A stretch of DNA of 64,000 nt. Origin: Chrysogorgia sp. JL179-B06. Lineage: Eukaryota; Cnidaria; Anthozoa; Scleralcyonacea; Chrysogorgiidae. The stretch is taken from assembly GCA_035772405.1 (NCBI GenBank), contig JAYKKM010000072.1, forward strand, positions 871,501 through 935,500. Reading direction: 5' to 3'. The notes under the pieces are model-generated. The model did not search any database. It was given only the letters and a program-made list of their open reading frames with translations, and had not been told where the DNA came from. The translations under genes were made by a program, and so were the position numbers. Positions 11,701 to 23,700 of this stretch are shown here, in pieces (the first letter of the stretch is position 1; each line of letters starts with the position of its first letter).

Positions 11701-14700
11701 GGGGTGAAAGGAAAGGGTGGGTGGGTGGGAGTTAAAGAAAGGGTAGGTGGGAGGTAAGGAAAGGGTGGGTGGTTTGGAGGGAAGGAAAGGGTGTGGATGA
11801 AAGGAAAGGGTGGGAGTTAAGGAAAGGGTGGGAGTTAAGGAAAGGGTGGGTAGGAGTTAAGGAAAGGGTGGGAGGTAAGGAAAGGGTGGGTGGTTTGGAG
11901 GGAAGGAAAGGGTGGGATGAAAGGAAAGGGTGGGAGTTAAGGAAAGGGTGGGTGGGAGGGAAGGAAAGGAAGGGTGGGAGGGAGGGAGGGAAGGAAAGGG
12001 TAGGTGGGGAAAGAAAGGGTAGGTGGGAGGGAAGGAAAGAGTGGGTGGGTGGGAGGAAAGGGTGAGAGGGAAGGGAAGGTGGGAGGAAAGGGTGGATGGG
12101 AGATAACGAAATGGAGGGTGGCAGGGAAGGAAAGGAGGGAAGGAAAGGGTGTTGGGTGGGAGGGAGATAAGGAAAGGGAGGGAGGGAAGGAAAGGGAGGG
12201 TTGGAGAGAAGTAAGGAAAGGGAGGGTTGGAGAGAAGTAAGGAAAGGGTGGGAGGGAAGGGAAGGAAAGGATGGGTGGGAGGAAAGGAAAGGTGGGAGAT
12301 AACGAAATGGTTGGTGGGAAGAAAGGGTGGGTGGGAGGGAAGGAAAGGGTGGGTTGGATACGACATACAGACGGATGGGTGAGTAGGAGAGAGGGATCGG
12401 TTTGTAGGTGGAGGGAGGGATGGGTGTGTGGAGGGAGCGAGGGATAGATGGATAGAGTTAGGAAAGGATGAGAGGGGGAGGGAAAGAAGGACGAGTAAGG
12501 GTGAGAGGAGCAATAAGGGACAGACAGGGCAGGTTGATTATCCTGCAGAGGTTAAATTAGTCCAAAGTTTAGCTATAGATTATAAAATAGAACCGGAACG
12601 TGCACGAATAATTCGAATCAACATCGAGAAACATTTTAGATCAACGAAATGATTTCTATCCTTCAGGTTCTTACCCATCTACCTGCCAAGCTTGAACATA
12701 TTGTCGAAATAGAACTAACAAAACAGCAAAGGAGGATCTACGATAACGAAATTGCATCGTCTTATAAAATTAATGCAGATGGCAAGGGTGAGTAGTGACG
12801 TATACTATTTTAAAAACTCGTTCTGCGTGTTTGATAACGGTATCAAAAACACGAGAATTAGCTTTCTCGTGTTTTGATACCGTGATCAAACACGCAGAAC
12901 GAGTTTTTAATAATAATTACCTTTAAAAAATGACACCCTCCCCGAAAGTTACCCCGCCGAAAATTAACCCCCCGAAAATTAACCCCCCCGAAAATTAACC
13001 CCCCAACCCGAAAGTTGCTCCCTGCGAAAATTACCCCCGACATATATTAGACGCAAAAAATCAAAGACAGATATTCGCCCATGCAGTCTTCCCTTTTGTA
13101 AAGACAACAAATTTAACAAAATTTAACCAAAGCAATATTGATTCCAGATGTTTCTTTTTAGTTACTGCTCCAATGCTAGTAGGACTTTTTATGAAACTAC
13201 GACTATCTTCCAACCATCCTTTACTGATGAGAGATTATTACGATGATGAGAAGTTGTCTGAAATGGCGCGCAAGTATTGTAGGGTAAGGGTGTTCTACTT
13301 TATGCTCATATGAAACAGATAAGGAGGTGGTGTGCGAAAGACAGCAATAATGACAGTGACAGTGACGAGGGCTACCAACACAAAATTATATAAACTACAT
13401 GAGGTGATCAGTCCTGGTTGGGAAACGATTTGCCACGGGTGTTTTGGTAACTCTGTGGTCAAAACGCTTATGTTACTCCTTGTTGTGTGAAATCTAATAG
13501 TTCCTGACTCCCAGGCCCCTGTTAAGAATAACGACGCGCGACTTTTTCATTCAATTGGCTATGTTTAGAGCATATGTACTTCTAGTACGTATTCCATATA
13601 AGGAAGTGACCGACGAGCAAATACAAGGCATTGACGAGCAAATACAAGGCATTAACGAACAAATACATGGCACTCGTACCAGCCCACTGGATGTGGGATT
13701 ATTAACACGTTACGATATGTTCGATTATCCGCTCTTTTTAAGAAAACTACATTCGCTAGCCTGATAAGCTGTACGCATATTGTAAACAGATAATTTATCT
13801 TTATTTTAATATATATTGTAGCTTTGGGAGTTGATTATTTCTCAAGAAAACGTTCGTCGAAGACAGCCGTGTTTTTGTTTACAAGATGGTTCCGTATTAG
13901 GAAAATTATATTTTGGGCTTGTTCAATTATACGCGCTTTTAAAGAGAACTAAGTTAGCTACCGGGATAAAGCTGTACGTATGTTGTAAATAGATCATTTA
14001 ACTTTCCTTTGATATATTCTATAGCTTTGGGGGTGGTTTATTTCTCAAGAAAACGTTTGCCAAAGGGTTAGGACCTTTGTTGTTTTGGGGTCGGTTACAA
14101 TCCAATTAACAAGGAGGTTGGTACGAGGGTTGAACGTGTCAGCTATTTGCTCGTTAATTCACTCTATATGCTCGTCAATGCCTTCTATTTGCGCTTCCTT
14201 ATAATGACTACGTACTAGATACCCCTATCGTTTAGAGAGGGTCCTGAAGGGGTAAAATGGGAACTGGGATTTGCCTATTTTTGGACTGGGAAAATGGGAT
14301 TTAGGTTACTGGGACTGGGAATTACAGACACAAAAATGGGAATGGCAAAACACGTGTACCATTATAAAGACAGTTGTAGTTGAACATTTCAGAGTTAAAT
14401 AACTTAAAAAAAGATACGGAACGAGTTTTGATAGAGAAAAATATCTAAAAACAAACCAGGGAAACTGCATCCTATGCATTTCCAGGTCATTTTTCTGCTG
14501 TTGCGAGTGGATCTGAACCCATGACCTAAGGGTGCCATAAGAGTGCCATTATGCTAGTAAGTGTATTACATACTAGTAAATCTATACAAATATACAAAGT
14601 TTGCAGAAAATGACAAGCATTTATAGACTTCATACCAACCTCGTACCCAGGGCATTTTGCCTCCACGGTGGAAGGTCGGCGAAAATGGCCCTGGGATCGG

Positions 14701-17700
14701 CTGGTCACATGACACCCAGAATTTCTGGGTGTTTAGATATGATAATTTTTGTGGTCTTTGTTCCATTTCCTTTGTCTACTTTGTTGACCTGAATAATTGA
14801 GAAATGTTCAATGCTCTTCAGAGTTGTTCATGTCAGCATTCGTCGGCATAAAAGCAGCTAACAAGCTTAATAATCCACCATACATCCATGGTTATCTTTT
14901 ACAAAAGTATGAAGAAGCATATATCCTACTTAGCGAAAGCTATCACTTCTAATTTGCTGTAAAATTTGAAGATAGCATTCAGATTTAGATGAATAAATTA
15001 TACTCGGCTGAATTAATTGAGTTTTATGACAAGCCAATCGAATTATAGAATGGACCAGCCGATCCCAGGGCCATTTTCGCCGACCTTCCGCCGTGGAGGC
15101 AAAATGCCCTGGGAACGAGGTTGGACTTCATACCTTTTACTGGGCAAAACTAGTTCGAAAAAGAGCAACGGAACGCAGAATTGTGTTTTAAAAGTTGATG
15201 CATAGATGATCTGGGATTTCCTTTCAATTTAACTAATGAAACTGGGATTTGGTCTAAATTAAAGATGGCTGGGAAACGGGATTTAGGGAGAAAATGGGCT
15301 GGGAAATGGGATCTAGACCCCCCCCTTCAGGATGCTCTTTAGATAGATATATTTCGGGAAATAACGGACCAAATCGAATACTGTAAAATAACTTATCAGC
15401 TCTTTTCGCATCTTCTATACAATGAACTAAAAACTGTGAAGGGTTTATATGTACTTCAAACTATTTCTTTCAAACAACGTTGTTTAGGATCCATCTCACA
15501 GAGAATGTGAAGTAAACCTGGTTTTTGAAGATATGCAAGTTATGTCGGATTTTGAACTTAGGGGTTTTTGTTTACAACAGAGGGTAAGTTTAAGTGTCCG
15601 GTTAATGCATTTTCTCTTTGGCAGCCATTTTACGAGCCGAGAAATTTAGTTGGTTGATTGACTCCATTGTTATCTATTGAATCTTTTTCATCTGTCTAGG
15701 AAGCAGACATACCTTGGCAGAACTTTTAAAATGATAAAGTAACTTCTTTTGAAGATTTTCGTTTCTTCGCTTAATTTTTGAGATATATCAGTTTGTTTGA
15801 TATGCAAATGTCCGGAATTTACGTTACACAGCATAATGAGTTATCAGAGAATGTTATATATCTTTGCGTTCATCAAATAAAAACACTGAAGTGCGGATAC
15901 ACGTGTGCGTGTTTCTCCCACAACACCAAACTTCCCGATTTTAGAGGATTTCGTTCGAGAATGAAAGAGATGCACACATTTCTCCAATAAGTCATTATGT
16001 ATTGTGACGTAAATTCCGGACATTTACATATCAAACAAACTGATATATCTCAAAAAGAAAGCGAAGAAACGAAAATCTTCAAAAGAAGTCACTTTATCAT
16101 TTTAAAAGTTCTGCCAAATAAGACAATAAAACATTTTGAGGTTAGGGGCACTTTAATAAATTTATTTATTTGTCTACCGAAAGTTGTCGGAACATTGTCA
16201 GAACTTACCGGTTGCAGGTCCTACCATTTTACACTCTCACACGCACGCACGCACACACACGCACGCACGCACACGCACACACAAGAGTATACTTACGTGT
16301 ATTCATGGACGACGTTTCTGACGATGTGTCCTTCACATCCTGCTAGTCATTATACTACCTAGTAGACAGCTAAATACATACACGATTTCGGATCACACTG
16401 CCCTTGTAAAATGGATTAAAGGAACAGACTCATGTATCCGGTAGCTCAACTCATGGTATAGATAATCCCGAAGCCCGCGATGGTTAATTGATGTTTCAGT
16501 GGACTCCAAGCAGTGTAGTGCCCCTAACCTCAACATTTTTTATTGTCTTATTTGGAAGAACTTTTAAAATGATAAAGTAACTTCTTATGAAGATTTTCGT
16601 TTCTTCGCTTTCTTTTTGAATTATATCAGTTTGTTTGATATGTAAATATCCGGAATTTACGTCACACATGCATAATGACTTTTGGAGAAATGTGTGTATC
16701 TCTTTCATTCTCGAACGAAATCCTTTAAAATCGGGAAGTTTGGTGTTGTGGGAGAAGCACACACACACGTGTATCCGCACTTTAGTGTTTTTATTTGATG
16801 AACGAAAAGATATATAACATTCTCTGATAACTCATTATGCATGTGTGACGTAAATTCCGGACATTTGCATATCAAACAAACTGATATATCTAAAAAAGAA
16901 AGCGAAGAAATGAAAATCTTCAAAATAAGTTACTTTATCATTTTAAAAGTTCTAGGAGCACTTTAAACTAAACTAAATTAACTTTTATTTATTCAGGATA
17001 ACCCTATCAGTCATTAAACTGTTCTCCCTCGAGGTCCAGTAAGGGCCACCCTCATTGGTCCAGTGTTATTGCAGGGGGAAACCGGAGTACCCGGAGAAAA
17101 CCTGCGGTGTTTAGTAGAGTCAAACTGGAAGCACTCTTCTCACTTGCGGCCAAGGCGCAATCCGAACCCGTAATTAATTTGTTTCTATTTTCTATCAAGA
17201 TTTTCAAAGAATATCAGTTACCTCATGAGCTGGTTATGGACTGTGCAAAGTTCCTTTATTTGGATTCTGTTTTGCCAAATATGAAGAAAAAGGTGATTAT
17301 AAATATTGTGGCTTTAATTACTGTGTCTATAGAAAATAATACTGTTGCAGAAATATTAACGAGAAATCGCACTTGTGCAACTTCATAATACCTGCAGGCA
17401 GGCAGGCAGGCAGGTGATAATGGCAAACTGGTGCACAGTACACTATAGTACTGGTCTGACACATGCGCAGTAAACGTTTACAATGTTGTTAGCTGGTACA
17501 TTTCCACGCTTTAGCAAAACAAGAAAGTAATACCTAGTTCTTAAAGTGCCCCTAACCTCAAAAATAATATTATTGTCTTATTTAGAAGAACTTTTAAAAT
17601 GATAAAGTAACTTCTTTTGAAGATTTTCACTTCTTCGCTTTCTTTGTGAGATATATCAGTTTGTTTGATATGCAAATATCTGGAATTTCGTCACACATGC

Positions 17701-20700
17701 ATAATGAGTTATCAGAGAATGTTATATATCTTTGCGTTCATGAAATAAAAACACTAAAGTGTGAATAACACGTGTGTGCGTTTCGCCCACAACACCAAAC
17801 TTCTTGATTTTAAAGGATTTCGTTCGAGAATGAAAGAGATATACAGATTTCTCCAATAAGTCATTATGCATGTTGACGAAATTCCAGACATTTGCATATC
17901 AAACAAACTGATATATCTAAAAAAGAAAGCAAAGAAACGAAAATCTTCAAAAGAAGTTACTTTATCATTTTAAAAGTTCTTCCAAACAAGACAATAAAAC
18001 ATTTTGAGGTTATGGGCACTTTAATTATATCGTTCACATGCTCATTCCATTGGAGATTACTGGAGATTATAATCCCCAATATCATTGCGTGTTTAACGAC
18101 ATCAATTCCATTCCATCAACAAAAATTATGTGAAGGGTGTGCTTATTGATCTTAAAGTCGATAATAACTAATAAGTTCTTTACATTTATCAGCGTTTCGC
18201 TGCATCTTGTTTTACTAGACCACTATTTCCGTAACTGCATGTTGAACTTGTTGTACTGGTATTATGAATATTTCGCCAAACAATGCTGTGTGATTTTTCA
18301 GTAATACGCCTACAAGTACGAAGGGACAGCTGGCTCCAGCTCCAGCTCCAGCTTGAAGCCAGAATGAAAAAAAATATTATAGCAATACACAAAGCCATTG
18401 CGAAACTATAACGATTTTACTATAAAAAGCCAAGTCTGTCTCCAGTTTCAATCTACGCGAAGACGTTCGACAACAAACACTTGGCGATCTTTTGCACGTT
18501 AACCAGAAAAATCTATAACCGCGAGGGCCTCATAGATTCCTTTATATAATATTCCTTTTATTAAAGAAGAATGAAAAAAAATATTAAAGGAAAGCATTCA
18601 GCCATTGCGAAGATACAACGATTTTATCTTAAAAATCCCAGTCTGGTTCCAGCTTCAAGCTGGAGCTGCGAAGCTGGAGCTGGAGCCAGCTGTCCCTTCG
18701 TCCTACAAGTGGTATTACCCTCTGCTCTAATCTGCTCTTTATCTTGTCTTAGGGTGACCGTGTTCTGTTATTTAATCAATTCAAATTGATGATGGATATC
18801 TTTGAAGTTTACTTACAAGCAAGAAACCATAAATACTTAAGACTTGATGGTTCTACGCCTGTCTCTCAAAGGTATATGAACATTATAAGGACACTCCACA
18901 CCAAAAACAAGTGTTGAAAGTTCTTTATCGCCTTACATGAGAATGGGTATTAGTTTTCTTCGAATCGTTTTAGTTTTAGAGAAATTTTGCTTTGTTTATC
19001 GTATTTTTGGTAAATTGAAGGCCGCCATTTTTGTTCTGATTGCGGGCGAATGCGGTCACTCCCATTAATTTTTGACGTCATTGAGTGATAGAAACACTAC
19101 ACAAAGAAACCCTTCACAATAAGCCAGTTCGTAATGTCGACTGCGCATCAAAATGACGCGTTCTGCGTTGGGATAAAACTTATATAAATCAGTTAGGCAT
19201 TTATTTGACGTGCTTTTAGATGATTGAATATTTTAAAGGACATTGGCAACAAAAATTAAGTTTGTCTAATACGAAAGGACTCGTAAAATGATAGAGTAAC
19301 GCCTTTTACAACTTTCCGTATTTTACTTCGTTTTTGAAATATTTCAGTTTGTTTGATCAGGGTAGAGAATTTTCTCACATTAAAAAATATCTTATATCTC
19401 AGTGATTGCTAAGTTTACAACGTTCATTATCACGAGGAGTTATTATATGCACATTTTCAAGTAAATTTGTGGAACAAACTTGAAGATTGAACTAATATTT
19501 TAATGAGTGAAAAATCTCTACCCTGCACCTGACGTTAGAGACCATCTCATTTACATATCAAACAAGTAAAATACGGAAAAGTTGTAAAAGCTGTTGCTCT
19601 ATCACTTTACGAGTTCTTTCATATTAGACAAACTTTACCGGGCGGTCCGGAATCATCCGGAATCCTTCGGAATCCTACGATATAATGGTCCTCTCAGTCA
19701 ATACGCTGCGAGGGCAATACTACTTTTTCCGGATCGGTAGGTTTTGGCGGGAAAATTCCCGCCAAAACCTTGATTTGAATGCAAATAAAAAGAAAGCTAG
19801 GTATCTTCATTCAGAAATCCCGAGCAATATAATGCGCTGGAACATCATTGATATTAAGTTATTCAACTAAAAGTACAACGAATAAATGGCCAAATGGTGT
19901 AAAATGAAACGAAACGTATTGGTGAAGAGCTAGTATAAGGTAAATCTCTTTGCCGAGATCCCGCGTCTCAGCGTAATTCCTTGTAAAAATTTGTTTGCGT
20001 CATGACAAGAGGGCCAGCCGTCTTAGGCGAGATCTCGCTATTGACAACCCGAGATCTCGTCTAGGAGGGCTGGAAATTTTCCATATAAACGCACTGAAGA
20101 AGGCTGGCCCTCCTAGGAGGGCTGGGAAATAAAAGCTCCGTACAAGCGACAAAGTTTATCTTTACCAGTATTCTCTGGACAACTTTATATTTCGCACGAC
20201 CTGTTTGCTTGTGTTCAAGTTACAAATTGAACACTTGTCCGCAAAAGTGAGATTCTGGGTTTGGTGCGAAAATAAATACAGCCGTAGCCATTCGAGCCAG
20301 CTTGGGCAGCGAGCCAGCTCGGTTAGGAGGGCTAGAAATTCTCATGTGAACAAGGGATGAAATTCATCTCACCAAAGAGGGCTAGCCCTACCAAGATGGC
20401 TGGCCCTCCTCCATATAAACACCCCCTAATACTATATATAAGTCTATATTTACATTGGAGAATAATTAATTAGACGGCTAACCAATGAGGTAACGAGGTG
20501 ACAAACAGAATGTGACAAGCCAGAAGCCGGGGGGGGAAAAATGAAAAAAACAAACACACAATTAAAATAGAGAAAGCGGTATATGGAAGAAGAGATGTTC
20601 TCATTGACAGACGGTTTTAATTGTGTGTTGTTTTTTTCCGTTTCTTTTTCCGGCTTCTGTTACTTATGTCACCTTCTGTTTGTCACCTCGTTACTTCATT

Positions 20701-23700
20701 GGTTAGCCGTCCAATTCATTATTCTCCTAATATGTAAATATAGACTTATATATACAGTGTGTATCAAAAAAACCTGAACCCTTAGAAAACGGTCTTATAC
20801 TCCTGGGAAATTAAAAACACGGTCTTAATACACCTGGGAAATTAAGATAACTTGTAAACGTACGAAGGAGCATAACTGCAAAGAAACGTTAATATATTTA
20901 ACATGTTTCTTTGTAGTTATGCTCCTTCACACGATTACAAGTTATCTTAATTTCCCAGGTGTATTAAGACCGTGTTTTTAATTTCCCAGGAGTATAAGAC
21001 CGTTTTCTAAGGGTTCAGTTTTTTTTTATACACACTGTAGATAGTTTTATATATATAGATATACTTATATATAATTATCACTCTGAAGATGTTGTAAGTT
21101 CGCAACGAAACGTCATTAAATATGTCCTAAAACTTGACTTGTATCCATATTATTATGCCAATAAAACCAAGATTGTTATCTAATAGTTCTTTAATCTTTA
21201 AAGTGCTTATAAACCCAAAATGGGTTTTTGGTGATTCAGTGTCGGAGATATAAGGGCTCAAAGTCACAATTTGTGGAAAAAAGTAGCGCAGGCCGGGAGA
21301 CTGGATCCGAGGAACGTGTTATGTTTCAATACTTATAAAAATATATTACAATTCGAGTAGACAAGGTAACATCGTAAAGACACATCGTTTGGGCACTTTT
21401 CAATAAAAACTCTTAAGATAGCTGTCTTCTCCTATACAAAAGCCTAGTTGTTGTTGAAGATGGGTTCCTCGGATCCAGGTCCCTGTGTGTTATTTTGGTG
21501 GCGCTACTTTTTTCAAAAAAATGGCACAATTTGCATGTTTGAGCGTTATATCTCCGAAACTAAAAGTTTAACGCAAAAACTAATCCAGAACTTATTAACT
21601 AACTTTTTATGCTCTATCCGAATCACCAAAAACCCATTTTGGGTTTATAAGCACTTTAACCAGAAAACCTGCAATCACAGAAAAGATGTTTTTCTGCAGC
21701 AAGGCTGTAATTTTACCTTTTTTGCTTTCTCATTTTAGACTAGATCTTATTGATCAGTTCAACACAGACGACAATATTTTCATATTCCTTCTGTCGACAA
21801 GAGCAGGTGAAAACATTTACATTTCCCTTGCTACAGAGCATTGCACGCAATGCCCGATACTAAACAATTGTTGGATGAGGCTGAGCATGATATCAAGAAT
21901 TATCCCGACCGAGGTCAATATTATCTGCCGAAGCCGAAGGCTGGTAACATTGACAGAGGTCTGGATAATTCTTGATATCATGAATAAGCCGAATCCAATA
22001 ATTGTTTTATTATACAATTATAAATGTAGAAGCCTTTAGGGAGTTTAGGAAGTAAGCTACGCAAAGACAGTTACGTCACCCAGACAATTTTTGATATTTT
22101 GTAGGTGGCAAGACGTCAAGAATTGTCTGTAGGTTTTTAGCCAATACAATCGAGACTGTACGAGTATTGTATAATAAAAATATTTATCACCGATTTTTGG
22201 ACAGTTCTCACGCTTGGATACGCCTGTGTATAGTTGTATACCATCATGTACTTCCTGCGTATTTAGTCAATAATATGGAGTATAACAAATAATTTCCCAA
22301 CGCAACCAGGTGATAAATTAGACGTAGTTTGACGCTACTCTGGCTTTAAAAAGTTTTTTGAACGTAACTTTAAAGGTTACTGTCCATGACCCAACGTTTC
22401 GACACTCCAATCTAGTGTCTTCATCAGGGGTGATCGTTGTAAAGTTAGGATCCCTATTTATACCCTCATAGAACCGATGATGACGTTATCTATTAACAAG
22501 ATGCAAATAAGCTGCTGGTAATAAACCACCGTCATCGCGATTCAATGGGGCGTGGGCGTTATTGATATGCCAAGCCACGGGCACGCGTGCATAACCTACC
22601 ATGAGATTGCGTGGGAATATTCCAAAATATTACCACCAATCCGCGGTACCATCAGAGACGTTGTCTAGAAGCTTGGTATATCAATAGCGCCCACGCCCCA
22701 TTGAATCGCGACGACGGTGGTTTATTACCAGAAGCTTATTTGCATCTTGTTAATAGATAACGTCATAACGGTATAAATAGGGATCCTAACTTTATAATGA
22801 TCACCCCTGATGAAGACACTAAATTGGAGTGTCGAAACGTTGGGTCATGGACAGTAACTTTTAAAGACGTTCAAAAAAACCTTTTAAAGCCAGAGTAGCG
22901 TCAAACTATATCTGATATGGAGTATATTCAAAAACGATGTCTCTGAATTATATATTCCTATATTGTTACGCGATTTTGAAACTTCTCTCTTTGGTTCAAC
23001 TCAGGTGGCCTGGGAATTAACTTAACCTCAGCAAATGTTGTTATCCTTTCTGACAATGACCTGAATCCACACAACGATAAACAAGCTGAAGATAGGTGTC
23101 ACAGATTAGGACAAATCAGGTAAAAACCTTTGCTTTGCACTATGCTCGACTAAATATCTCTCAATAATATAAATATTCTTCCAACTTGAATTGCATTTGT
23201 AATCGACAACAGTAGGAACGGACTTAAAGTTGGGGGGAGGGGGGGCTGAAGTCGACAAGCAGGCAATCACTGACCGCATTTTTAGCGGTGTCCGGGGGGT
23301 GTCCCTCTGGAACATTTTGAAATCTAGAACCTCGGTAAGACAATTTGCAACAATTTGAGAAGATTTTTTTATCTATATAATTGTACACACGTAAAACCGC
23401 ACAGCTTGTTTTTGCATGTTAACAGGCTTGAACAGGATTGTCAACAGGCCTGTTCATGGATGTTGAAACAGTATTGTTCATCATCGCTTGTTGAACGAAC
23501 AGACTTGAATAGTGTTGAACAACATTGTTCATACACGGATACAACATGTTGTCAGAGCATGATGAAACAACAAGGTTGAACAGCATTGTTACAACAGCCA
23601 TGAACTTGGTTGTTCTATCAGACTGGTTTTTGCATGTTCTCACATGCATGAACAACTGCTGTCGATTCAACAAGCCTGTCACAACCTGTTGAAACATGCT

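Noticed and set aside
11857..12513. 218-codon minus-strand ORF rich in Ser, Pro and Leu
   Set aside because: Entirely inside the polypurine tract; a pyrimidine-rich strand lacks stop codons by composition. No start context, domain or neighbouring exon supports it.
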